Assembly (NCBI GenBank): GCA_025057975.1
Contig: JANWUV010000004.1
Span: 186,001 to 250,000, forward strand
Length of the DNA: 64,000 nucleotides
Direction: 5' to 3'
Source: Chloracidobacterium sp.
Lineage (GTDB): Bacteria; Acidobacteriota; Blastocatellia; Chloracidobacteriales; Chloracidobacteriaceae
This document shows positions 26,484 through 36,600 of this stretch, piece by piece. The first letter of the stretch is position 1; each line of letters begins with the position of its first letter. The position numbers were made by a program, and so were the translations under genes. The notes under the pieces were generated by a model that saw only the letters and a program-made list of their open reading frames with translations, had not been told where the DNA came from and made no database searches.

Positions 26484-27728
26484 ATGCGTCAAGCGTCGCG
26501 TCATGTCGTCGCCGGCTTCATCGGCACGGGCAAACAGAAGGAAACCGGCTCCGGCTACGAGCCGACGACCTACCATTTCCCCAATCAGACCAAGCACGAA
26601 GCGTCGGTCTTCGGCGTCGCGTTGTTGAAGTATCTCGCTGCACAGGGACGACCGGCGCAGCGGTGGTTGGTGATGGGTACGGCGCAGTCCATCTGGGATG
26701 CGCTCGTGGAAATTGTTCCCGAAACTCAGTGGGCGTCCATTGAGTCGGTGTGGGATGAAGTCGGTCAAGCCGTCCGCGAAAAGGCCATGACGCAGGCGGT
26801 GCTCGATCGGTGGTCGGCGGCGCTGACGGCGGCGGCCGGGCTGGAAGTCGTCTGCGCGCTGGTCGGCCCGGCGGATGACCGCGATTCGCAGATGCGCGTC
26901 TGGCAGGCGATGTACGAGCAAACGGGCGTCGGCGACCACCTCACGCTTGACATCACGCACGGCTTTCGTCACCAGCCGGTGCTGATGACGTTTATGGCGA
27001 CGACGCTGCGGTGGTTTCGGCGGTTGGCGCGGGTGGACATGTACTACGGCGCGCTGGAGTTGCAGCAGCGCGTCATTGAGCTTCCGCTGTGCAACGACTT
27101 TCTCGACATCGCCGAGGCGCTGGCGACCTACCGGTACACGGACGACTTCAGCCAATTGGTCAACGTCTTTGGGCGCGTGACGCAACCGGAGGAGACGTTG
27201 CTGCGCGATCTTGAGCGCGTCGCCTTTGCCGACAGCGTGAATCGCTTCCCGCGTCATGCGGTGGAAGGTGCGCAGCGCGGCTTGAAAAACTGCGCGGAAG
27301 GAAGCGCCCTTGACCGCGCGCTGGCCGAAGCCCTTGGCGAGTCGGTCGGGTGGATCACCGAGCCTTCTTTTGCCGCCCGCTTGCGCCGCAAGGCTGAGGC
27401 GGCGTTTGAATCCAACCAGCTTTTGAAAGGGATTGTTTTGCTTTACGAGGCGATCTGCGTCGCGGGTTGTCAGCGATTCCAGACGGGCGACCCGCTCAAC
27501 TATCGCTCTCGTCACGGCGCGAAGGAGGCTCTTGAAAATGATCCAGTCTATAAAGACGCATTTGTCGCCGTCAGGAACTTACGCAACAGCGTCGCGCATG
27601 GTACCGCGCCGGAAAGCGCCGAACTGCATGCCGCGCTCGACTTTACCAATCCAAAAGCCGCGCGCGCGCAAATTGATGGCATTGTCAACTGCGGTTTCAA
27701 GCTGCTTGATGATTTGACGGCTCCGTAG
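26484..27728 (+). CDS. CARF-HEPN effector ribonuclease (TM1812/DxTHG family)
   Basis: The 414-residue protein has an N-terminal CARF domain that would bind cyclic oligoadenylate made by Cas10. The diagnostic DxTHG motif is LDITHGFRHQPVLM near residue 157. The C-terminal HEPN domain carries the RNase motif RNLRNSVAHG (R-x4-H) near residue 378. This is the organisation of Csx1/TM1812 effectors of type III CRISPR, which cut RNA when the second messenger is present. The ATG at 26484 follows AAAGGGAG; an open frame extends upstream into cas2 but is not needed. It closes the DUF4407-cas2 operon. Cas10 is not in the window. Confidence 0.88.
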   Translation: MRQASRHVVAGFIGTGKQKETGSGYEPTTYHFPNQTKHEASVFGVALLKYLAAQGRPAQRWLVMGTAQSIWDALVEIVPETQWASIESVWDEVGQAVREKAMTQAVLDRWSAALTAAAGLEVVCALVGPADDRDSQMRVWQAMYEQTGVGDHLTLDITHGFRHQPVLMTFMATTLRWFRRLARVDMYYGALELQQRVIELPLCNDFLDIAEALATYRYTDDFSQLVNVFGRVTQPEETLLRDLERVAFADSVNRFPRHAVEGAQRGLKNCAEGSALDRALAEALGESVGWITEPSFAARLRRKAEAAFESNQLLKGIVLLYEAICVAGCQRFQTGDPLNYRSRHGAKEALENDPVYKDAFVAVRNLRNSVAHGTAPESAELHAALDFTNPKAARAQIDGIVNCGFKLLDDLTAP

Positions 27729-27862
27729 GATAAGGCGTCAAAGGCGAGGGCGAGCGCCTGACAGGCCAAGCGTGGCGTCGGGCGGCGTCGCTTTTACGGA
27801 AGAATGCCAAGCCAGCTGGAAAACTCTTTGTCACTTCACTGAGAGCGTCAAGGTCGGGAGCA

Positions 27863-28153
27863 ATGAATCTGGAAGAACGTCTACAAAGACACCGCGAGGC
27901 GATTCTGGCGTTGGCGGCAAAGCATGGGGCGCGGAATGTGAGAGTCTTCGGCTCGGTGGCGCGCGGCGAAGCGCGGCCGGACAGTGATATTGATCTGCTG
28001 GTCAAAATGGAAGAAGGGCGAAGCTTGCTGGATATATGCGCTTTATCCGCCGACTTGCGCGAGTTGCTGGGCTGTCCCGTGGATGTTGTCTCTGAAGACG
28101 GGCTTTACTGGTTGCTGCGCCGTCGCATTCTTGAGGAGGCTAAGCCTTTGTGA
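27863..28153 (+). CDS. mntA: MntA-type minimal nucleotidyltransferase antitoxin
   Basis: The 96-residue protein carries the nucleotidyltransferase signature VFGSVARGEARPDSDIDLLV (GSxxRG...DxD) and the distal VDVVSEDGLY. MntA adds AMP to its partner HepT and so neutralises the HepT ribonuclease. The gene overlaps hepT by four bases (GTGA), the usual coupling of this toxin-antitoxin pair. Its position between the CARF operon and cas1-cas2 fits the common clustering of HEPN-MNT modules in defence islands. Confidence 0.88.
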   Translation: MNLEERLQRHREAILALAAKHGARNVRVFGSVARGEARPDSDIDLLVKMEEGRSLLDICALSADLRELLGCPVDVVSEDGLYWLLRRRILEEAKPL

Positions 28154-28536
28154 GCAAGGATACGCGCGTCTATCTGGCGCAGATTCTAGAGCGCATCAGC
28201 AGAATCCTTGATTACACCTCTGAGGGACGGCAGTCCTTCATGAATGACATGCGGACGCAAGACGCTGTTATCCGTAACCTTGAGGTGATTGGCGAGGCAG
28301 TCAAGCGTATCCCTGAAGAATTTCGGAAGGCTCATCCACACATCCCATGGCGAGCTTTGGCAGGCTTGCGCGATGTGTTGATTCACCAGTATGACAGCGT
28401 CAATCCGGCTGAAATCTGGCAGGCTATAGATGCCGACTTGAAACCGTTACAAGCGGAAATCCAAGCCGCGCTGCTCCAACTGGAGCAGCCGCAAGAGGAA
28501 GTTGTGAAGGAGACAAAGGAAACTGGAGAAGACTAG
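28150..28536 (+). CDS. hepT: HepT-type HEPN ribonuclease toxin
   Basis: The 128-residue helical protein has the HepT motif RDVLIHQY (R-x4-H-x-Y) near residue 73, preceded by IRNLEVIGEAVKRIPEE, a strong DUF86 signature. HepT cleaves RNA unless AMPylated by MntA. The start is GTG at 28150, inside the mntA stop. The C-terminus has a Gln/Glu-rich tail beyond the usual domain. The module is complete and looks active. Confidence 0.88.
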   Translation: MSKDTRVYLAQILERISRILDYTSEGRQSFMNDMRTQDAVIRNLEVIGEAVKRIPEEFRKAHPHIPWRALAGLRDVLIHQYDSVNPAEIWQAIDADLKPLQAEIQAALLQLEQPQEEVVKETKETGED

Positions 28537-28902
28537 ATACTCGCGCCGTCCAAAATGTAGCGAGCTAGTCCACATTTGGCGTGCGGCGGCGTTCCGCGCT
28601 TTGTCACAGCGCAGCTTGACGCGCCGAAAGCCATAACACAGGAACTTTTTTGAGGAAAAACAACCAGTTTGCGAAGCGTCATAGCGCAGCGTTGTGCGCT
28701 GAAAGCCTGAGTGCCCGCCGATCAAGGGCATCGCCACGTCTTGCGGCGTGGCGCGTGGCGTCGAGCCGCCACGCAGGAAAGCGGCGGAACGCCCCGCACT
28801 CCAAACCGTTGACGCAATTCAACCAAGGTATCGCTACACTTACTCGGCAACTGCTCTAAAAGCTGTCGCCCGCTTCGCGGGCTGTCGGGCTTGGCGCGCC
28901 GC
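28537..28902. repeat. Repeat-rich spacer between hepT and cas2, left copy of a cas1-cas2 flanking repeat
   Basis: No gene is supported. Positions 28750-28805 are a near-perfect 56 bp copy of 30571-30626 on the other side of cas1-cas2. The unit contains a palindrome GTGGCGTCGAGCCGCCAC. Just after it, CCAAACCGTTGACGCAATTC is an inverted relative of two 33 bp units at 30395 and 30467. The whole reads as a small REP-like or MITE-like repeat family. Confidence 0.7.
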
Positions 28903-29181
28903 TCACCACACAATCACGTCAAGGTCTTCGCGCAGGCGTGTGTCGCCGCAGGCGCAACGCCGCGCGCGGCACGCAGCGCACAACCGGTAGAGTCGGACGG
29001 CATCCACGCGCCGGTTGATAACCTTTTTCAAATCGTCAATCAGCTCGCCCACCTGCTCGTCGCGCAGCCAACACTCAAAGACGCTCTTCTGAACGCGCCG
29101 CCCGTAGCGTTCGGCCGTCTCCATGACGCGCCGCAGCCGGCGTGGATCGCGGATGTCGTACGTCAACAGAATGAACTGCAT
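28903..29181 (-). CDS. cas2: CRISPR-associated protein Cas2 (copy 2)
   Basis: This 92-residue Cas2 begins FILLTYDIRDPRRLRRVMET with the conserved Asp and continues VQKSVFECWLRDEQVGEL. It ends with a Cys-rich stretch (YRLCAACRARRCACGD). It lies downstream of cas1 on the same strand with a 68 bp gap, so it is the likely partner of this Cas1 in adaptation. The array lies upstream and is transcribed in the same direction. Confidence 0.92.
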   Translation of the reverse strand: MQFILLTYDIRDPRRLRRVMETAERYGRRVQKSVFECWLRDEQVGELIDDLKKVINRRVDAVRLYRLCAACRARRCACGDTRLREDLDVIVW

Positions 29182-29249
29182 GGCGCGTCTCCTTTCATTG
29201 CCGGGCGCGTTGGCGGTCTTGGTTTGAGCACCGGTTCAGCGGCCCCGGT

Positions 29250-30248
29250 TCAGTGCCAGCCGCGAAAGGGTAGGTAGGGCGTCCCATCGAGGATGGTTTT
29301 CTGAAGCGCCTCGGCCTGTTCGTAGAGCGCGCGGCGCAGGGTTGTCCGCGTCTTGGTTCGGGCGTTGGTGAACTCGCGCGTCATGAGCCGCTCGTACTCG
29401 TAGAGAAACCGCTTCCGCGCCTCGTCGTTGAGCAGGACGCCGCCCTCTTCGGTTTTTATGAAGTCTTCGAGTTCGACAATCGCCAGATTGACCATGTTGA
29501 TGGCGAGGCGGTCGGCGGTGATGGGACGGAACTCCTCGATGAGGTCGAGCGCCAGCGAGCAGCGGCTGTAGAGGACTTCGTGCAAGAAACCGAAGTAGGG
29601 ATCGAGTCCCACGCCGGCGACGGCGGCGACGGCTTCGTTGAGGAGCAGAGAGTAGCCGAAGCTCAGCAGGGCGTTGACCGGATCGGTCGGCGGTCGGCGT
29701 GTCCGTTTTTCAAAGGTGAAGCCGCGTCGGAAGAGGCTGCCGAGGGCTTTGAAGTACACGGCGGCGGCGTTGCCTTCGACGCCGCGCAGTTCGTCGAGGT
29801 CGGCGGCGCGTTCGATACGCGGGCCGACGCTGGAAAGGAAGTCAATGGCGTCGCCGAGGTTGAGTTCGGGATGGTTGCGCTGTTGGCGCGCGAGGTTTTC
29901 GACGCCGTTGGCGACCTTGGCTTGGACGAAGGTTTTGGCCAGCGCCAGTTTGAAGACTGGATCGTTGACGCGCTCAAACTGCCGGGCGCGCAAGGGGGCG
30001 TTTTTGGATTCGAGCGCGGCGAGTCGTCCTTTGAAGCGGCCGGTGACGGTCACAAAGGTGGTGTCAATGCCGGAGGCGAGCAGGTGGCTGATGGCGGCGG
30101 TTGAAAGCTGGATGTGACCGAAGACGACGACCCGTTCCACTTGGAAGTCGTGGACTTCGGCAATAACGCGGCCGTCGCGTTCGAGAGCGAAACGGTTATC
30201 GCGCTTATGGAGTGTTGTGTTTTGTTCGGTCAAGTAAAGCGTCGTCAT
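29250..30248 (-). CDS. cas1: CRISPR-associated integrase Cas1
   Basis: Cas1 integrates new spacers at the leader end of the array. The 332-residue protein has an N-terminal beta domain (TTLYLTEQNTTLHKRDNRFA, then GIDTTFVTVTGRFKGRL). The catalytic helical domain carries the metal ligands Glu in GVEGNAAAVYF near residue 150, His in GFLHEVLYSRC near 223, and the Glu/Asp in ALDLIEEFRP near 237. The ATG at 30248 is chosen because it starts MTTLYLTEQ like homologues and follows AGGAG; the open frame extends another 65 residues without family resemblance. There is no reverse transcriptase fusion. Confidence 0.95.
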   Translation of the reverse strand: MTTLYLTEQNTTLHKRDNRFALERDGRVIAEVHDFQVERVVVFGHIQLSTAAISHLLASGIDTTFVTVTGRFKGRLAALESKNAPLRARQFERVNDPVFKLALAKTFVQAKVANGVENLARQQRNHPELNLGDAIDFLSSVGPRIERAADLDELRGVEGNAAAVYFKALGSLFRRGFTFEKRTRRPPTDPVNALLSFGYSLLLNEAVAAVAGVGLDPYFGFLHEVLYSRCSLALDLIEEFRPITADRLAINMVNLAIVELEDFIKTEEGGVLLNDEARKRFLYEYERLMTREFTNARTKTRTTLRRALYEQAEALQKTILDGTPYLPFRGWH

Positions 30249-30667
30249 AGCGGTCGGCTCTCCTGCGGGAAATGATGTTGGCGAGAGCCTACCGTTGTTG
30301 AGCGAGGGGTGTTGGACAGGCAAGCTTGCCGGCGCTTTGCGTAGGGAAAGCAACGCGCTTCTCAAATTGGAGCAGTTTCCGCGTAAAGGGGAGAGATAAC
30401 CGGTTGAATCGCGTCCACGGTTTGGAGCCGGTACTGCGTCCAATCCGCCGCCAAACCCAGCAGAGCGATAACCAGTTGAATCGCGTCAATGGTTTGGAGT
30501 GCGGCGGCTTGACGCGCCGGATGGCTTCCCAGCTTGTCTTGGGACAACGAACCGCCACGCCTTCCAGCGTGGCACGTGGCGTCGAGCCGCCACGCAGGAA
30601 AGCGGCGGAACGCCCCGCACTCCAAATAGCGGGCTAACTCGCTACGTTGTCTCGGAAACTGCTCTAG
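30249..30667. repeat. Repeat-rich region between cas1 and the distal end of the array
   Basis: It holds two direct copies of a 33 bp unit (30395-30427 and 30467-30499, core GTTGAATCGCGTC) and the right 56 bp copy of the flanking repeat (30571-30626). These are the same sequence family as in 28585-28865. No gene is supported. The cas1 promoter must lie close to 30249. Confidence 0.65.
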
Positions 30668-33600
30668 CCGCGTCTTCAATCCTTCAATCCAAAGCGAATG
30701 GCTTTGCGACGAAACCGGCAAGGCATTGTCGGCGTTTCAATCTGCTTTTAGTCGCGTCTTCAATCCAAAGTCGCTTCACTGTTGGAGGAATAGTTTGACA
30801 CATAGGCTTAGTTTCAATCCGCTTGTAAGCGCGTCTTCAATCCAGAGGGCAACACTTTCCAATTCAAGGATCAGCTCAAGGCCTTCGGCGCTGTTTCAAT
30901 CCGCTTGTAAGCGCGTCTTCAATCCAGAGGCGTCCCCGCAGAGATAGCGGGGACGGCGCACCCGGTGGTGGTGTTTCAATCCGCTTGTAAGCGCGTCTTC
31001 AATCCAGAGCCGCAACATAGCTTGGGACTCTATCATCAACGAGTACCTAGAAGTTTCAATCCGCTTGTAAGCGCGTCTTCAATCCAGAGACTTAGCCGCC
31101 TTTCAGCGCCTTGCCGCCGCCGCCGGTTGCAAGTTTCAATCCGCTTGTAAGCGCGTCTTCAATCCAGAGAGAGAATGGAATTCAAATACATCATTCCTTG
31201 CGTTGGGGTAGTTTCAATCCGCTTGTAAGCGCGTCTTCAATCCAGAGTAGGGCGGTAAATAGGGAGGAGTTATGGAATTGAAAGGCTTGTTTCAATCCGC
31301 TTGTAAGCGCGTCTTCAATCCAGAGCACAGTTAGTTGATTTCGCGCCTACCGTTACGGCGCGCTAGGTTTCAATCCGCTTGTAAGCGCGTCTTCAATCCA
31401 GAGGAAGCACGCCCGCTGTGTGCTGGGAACACACAGCGGGTTTTTATGGTTTCAATCCGCTTGTAAGCGCGTCTTCAATCCAGAGCTCAATTCAGCTGTC
31501 ATCACTGGACCAGGGGTTTACAGCTATAGTTTCAATCCGCTTGTAAGCGCGTCTTCAATCCAGAGACCGGACCCGGAGTGTTCTGGTACGCCCTCATTAC
31601 CCCGGCCCAGTTTCAATCCGCTTGTAAGCGCGTCTTCAATCCAGATTCAGCGGTTATAACCGGACCCGGAGTGTTCTGGTACGCCCGTTTCAATCCGCTT
31701 GTAAGCGCGTCTTCAATCCAGAGCCGGCGCAAGGCCGGGATAGGGTAAACACAGAGGCCGCGCGTTGGTTTCAATCCGCTTGTAAGCGCGTCTTCAATCC
31801 AGAGAACAGGCTGCAAGTAAGCCTCAATGTCGGCGACCAGGCACGTTTCAATCCGCTTGTAAGCGCGTCTTCAATCCAGAGGACTTCGCCGTTTTCGCGC
31901 GCACGGAGGCGCGCACAAGCGTGTTTCAATCCGCTTGTAAGCGCGTCTTCAATCCAGAGGATATATTCTCAATTCCGCGGTCCTCACTGGACCCGGAGTA
32001 TGTTTCAATCCGCTTGTAAGCGCGTCTTCAATCCAGAGTTTCGCGCCTACCGTTACGGCGCGTCAGAAATAGGGCGGTAAGTTTCAATCCGCTTGTAAGC
32101 GCGTCTTCAATCCAGAGGTCTTGGCTAGCCGCCCAGCCGAAAAGGGCGGCAAAGGATAGGGGGTTTCAATCCGCTTGTAAGCGCGTCTTCAATCCAGAGA
32201 TCACGATAGACGACCAGTTACTTTCGCGCTCGCGTCAAAAGCGTTTCAATCCGCTTGTAAGCGCGTCTTCAATCCAGAGGGCTTTGGTGTTTCGCCTCGC
32301 CTTCCCGCCGGGAACGCCGCGGGTTTCAATCCGCTTGTAAGCGCGTCTTCAATCCAGAGGCGGCAAATGGAGAGGCAGAGATGAGATACATTCTCAACTC
32401 CGCGTTTCAATCCGCTTGTAAGCGCGTCTTCAATCCAGAGCTGTCCGCCCTTTTAGGGCGGACGGTCGAAGTAAACCGGGTGCGTTTCAATCCGCTTGTA
32501 AGCGCGTCTTCAATCCAGAGGTGCCCGAAGTGCCCGAAAGATACCAAGGTAACTCAATAGTCGTTTCAATCCGCTTGTAAGCGCGTCTTCAATCCAGAGA
32601 TCAGGCCCTGGTCTGTCGGCTGCGAAACCGGCCGACGGCCGTTTCAATCCGCTTGTAAGCGCGTCTTCAATCCAGAGACGGCCGAGCTTCTGTCCGCCCT
32701 TTTAGGGCGGACGGTCGAGTTTCAATCCGCTTGTAAGCGCGTCTTCAATCCAGAGCGGCCGGAATAGGCGGTATGTAAAAGGAGGAAAAAATGGCAAGGT
32801 TTCAATCCGCTTGTAAGCGCGTCTTCAATCCAGAGGTCGCGCCAGGCGCGACGCCGCTAAGAGCGGCAATCAAGCCCAGTTTCAATCCGCTTGTAAGCGC
32901 GTCTTCAATCCAGAGGTCCTGGGGTGTTCTGGTACATTACTATTACCCCAGACCAGGCGTTTCAATCCGCTTGTAAGCGCGTCTTCAATCCAGAGGCCGC
33001 CGCCTACTTGGCGGCGGTCGAGGCCGGTCTTGACGCGCGTTTCAATCCGCTTGTAAGCGCGTCTTCAATCCAGAGGGGCGGCAAAGGGTAAGAAGGGATG
33101 TTCCTGTTCTTCCTTTTGTTTCAATCCGCTTGTAAGCGCGTCTTCAATCCAGAGTTTCAAGAAGGCCAGTTTTCACGCCGACAAGGAAGCAGGTATGTTT
33201 CAATCCGCTTGTAAGCGCGTCTTCAATCCAGAGGGGCGTTCGTCACGTGGAGTGGTGTCAAGATTTTGAGGTCGGCCGTTTCAATCCGCTTGTAAGCGCG
33301 TCTTCAATCCAGAGGGTATATCCTCAACTCGGCCGTCATTACGACGGCCGGCAGCTGTTTCAATCCGCTTGTAAGCGCGTCTTCAATCCAGAGAGAACCG
33401 GGTTTTTCGACGCGCGGGTAACGCGCGCCGAAGTAAGTTTCAATCCGCTTGTAAGCGCGTCTTCAATCCAGAGGGGCTTTCACCTCGACGGTCGGGTACG
33501 CCGAGACCGCCGAGGCTGTTTCAATCCGCTTGTAAGCGCGTCTTCAATCCAGAGCCATTTTGGAGGCAAGTATGAAGACGAAAGACTTGAAGCGGAGTTT

Positions 33601-36600
33601 CAATCCGCTTGTAAGCGCGTCTTCAATCCAGAGGAGGCCAGGAAGTGGCTGCGAAAAGAGATTTTTACCTCGGCGAGTTTCAATCCGCTTGTAAGCGCGT
33701 CTTCAATCCAGAGCTTGAAAAAAAGGGGAAGGTCGCGCCAGGCGCGACGCCGCTAGTTTCAATCCGCTTGTAAGCGCGTCTTCAATCCAGAGGATGAAAT
33801 ACATCTTGAATGCGGCCGTTATAACCGGCCCAGGGTTTCAATCCGCTTGTAAGCGCGTCTTCAATCCAGAGCAAACATAACCCCCAAAACGGCTCCGGCG
33901 CGGGAATCATTTTGGTTTCAATCCGCTTGTAAGCGCGTCTTCAATCCAGAGCGTGTAAAGGCCCTACGCCTCAATGATGAGGCCCTAGTGGCCGTTTCAA
34001 TCCGCTTGTAAGCGCGTCTTCAATCCAGAGGTCTTCCTCTTAGTTCTAGCGCTTCGTGCGCTGGAAGGAAGAAGTTTCAATCCGCTTGTAAGCGCGTCTT
34101 CAATCCAGAGAATACCCGGTCGACCGGTCGAACCGCACGACGTGCGGTTCGGGGTTTCAATCCGCTTGTAAGCGCGTCTTCAATCCAGAGGAAAATACTT
34201 GACAAGGTGCTCACATCCGAGTACTATACCCACAGTTTCAATCCGCTTGTAAGCGCGTCTTCAATCCAGAGGGGCGTGACGGTTACCCACACATCGCTCC
34301 GCGTCCGCGCCTTGTTTCAATCCGCTTGTAAGCGCGTCTTCAATCCAGAGCGTGCTAATGTAGAGACACTCTTGGCTAGCCGCCCAGCCGAAAGTTTCAA
34401 TCCGCTTGTAAGCGCGTCTTCAATCCAGAGGGCAAGATATGTCCTCAATTCCGCTGTTATCACGAATCCCGGGAGTTTCAATCCGCTTGTAAGCGCGTCT
34501 TCAATCCAGAGTCAAAAAGTAAATAACCCTTGAAAAAAAAAGGGGTAGGTCGTTTCAATCCGCTTGTAAGCGCGTCTTCAATCCAGAGTTTCGCACGGGT
34601 TGAAGCGCGCACAACGCTTGTGCGCGCAACGTTTCAATCCGCTTGTAAGCGCGTCTTCAATCCAGAGTTAGCCTCAATGCCGGAGATGAGGCCCTAGTCT
34701 GCAGGCTAAAGTTTCAATCCGCTTGTAAGCGCGTCTTCAATCCAGAGTTGGTACGTCATCATCACTCCATCCCAGGCCCAGACCTGGGCGTTTCAATCCG
34801 CTTGTAAGCGCGTCTTCAATCCAGAGTTGTCCGGCCTTTTCGGCCGGCCCGTCAGGGTCAACAGGGTCGTTTCAATCCGCTTGTAAGCGCGTCTTCAATC
34901 CAGAGCGGTGCGCGCTTCAAAGCCCACTGGGTCACGCTTACCGGCGGGTTTCAATCCGCTTGTAAGCGCGTCTTCAATCCAGAGAACAGGGTCCAGGTGA
35001 CCCTGAATGTAGGGGACCAGGCACTGGGTTTCAATCCGCTTGTAAGCGCGTCTTCAATCCAGAGGTCAATAGAATCCAGGTTACTTTGAATGTCGGGGAC
35101 CAGGCCGTTTCAATCCGCTTGTAAGCGCGTCTTCAATCCAGAGCTGAAGTATTCCCAGGGTATCACTACCAGCCACTTACGGCCAGGGTTTCAATCCGCT
35201 TGTAAGCGCGTCTTCAATCCAGAGAATCTGTGGGGAAGCGTATAACCTATGCGCTTCCCCTTGTTTCAATCCGCTTGTAAGCGCGTCTTCAATCCAGAGA
35301 GCGCAAGGAAGCCGTCGCCGACTGTGGCGACGGGCTAGTGGGTTTCAATCCGCTTGTAAGCGCGTCTTCAATCCAGAGCCGCGGTAATCCCCAACGCGGG
35401 ACTGTATTGGTACGCTTTATTAAGTTTCAATCCGCTTGTAAGCGCGTCTTCAATCCAGAGCTGGGCCGGGGATGAGGAGTGGATATCCGCCGTCGGCCAC
35501 GGGGTTTCAATCCGCTTGTAAGCGCGTCTTCAATCCAGAGGTAACCCCTAAAAAAAAAGGGGGTAGGAAAAAGAAGTCGCGCCAGTTTCAATCCGCTTGT
35601 AAGCGCGTCTTCAATCCAGAGTTCCTCCTCCTTCTGGCGCTTCGTGCGCTAGAAGGGCGGACAGTTTCAATCCGCTTGTAAGCGCGTCTTCAATCCAGAG
35701 TGGAAAATGTTCCTGTTCTTCCTTCTTGTCCTTGCTCTCCGTGGTTTCAATCCGCTTGTAAGCGCGTCTTCAATCCAGAGCTTCTTGCCGGTTACGGCGG
35801 CTGAAGCTTGGCGCGCGGCGGAAGTTTCAATCCGCTTGTAAGCGCGTCTTCAATCCAGAGGGCACTTACATCCGAGTACTATGCCCACAGTTAGTTGATT
35901 CCGTTTCAATCCGCTTGTAAGCGCGTCTTCAATCCAGAGGGAAGTCGCCGACGCCGCTCGGCGTCGCGCGGCTTCCAAAGAGTTTCAATCCGCTTGTAAG
36001 CGCGTCTTCAATCCAGAGGGCCGAAAAGGGCGGCAAAGGATGGAGGATGTTTCTGTTCTTCGTTTCAATCCGCTTGTAAGCGCGTCTTCAATCCAGAGTC
36101 TTCCTTCTTGTTCTAGCGCTCCGCGCGCTAGAAGGAAAAACGTTTCAATCCGCTTGTAAGCGCGTCTTCAATCCAGAGTTAACCGTATCCAGGTTAACCT
36201 CAATGCCAAAGATGAAGCCCTAGTTTCAATCCGCTTGTAAGCGCGTCTTCAATCCAGAGAATATATGGACTTGAAAGACTTCGCCGTTTTCGCGCGCGTT
36301 GGTTTCAATCCGCTTGTAAGCGCGTCTTCAATCCAGAGAGGACCCTATCCCGGCGCAAGGCCGGGATAGGGTAAACAGAGAGGTTTCAATCCGCTTGTAA
36401 GCGCGTCTTCAATCCAGAGTCTTGGCCGGCCGCCCGGCCGAAAAGGGCGGCAAAGAATGGAGTTTCAATCCGCTTGTAAGCGCGTCTTCAATCCAGAGTG
36501 GAACCCGCAACCGGCGGAAATATTGTCGGCTTCAGTAGGGTTTCAATCCGCTTGTAAGCGCGTCTTCAATCCAGAGGGAAGTGTGTTCCTGTTCTTCCTC

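Noticed and set aside
30249-30443. 65-residue N-terminal extension of Cas1
   Set aside because: It has no similarity to Cas1 and covers the repeat-rich spacer; the ATG at 30248 fits homologues.
31326-36382. Hairpin-rich spacers as evidence that capture prefers structured RNA
   Set aside because: Several of the best hairpins (32441, 32678, 34827) are simply the codons of the DUF1874 segment LSALLGRTVEV, so structure is mostly a by-product of GC-rich coding.
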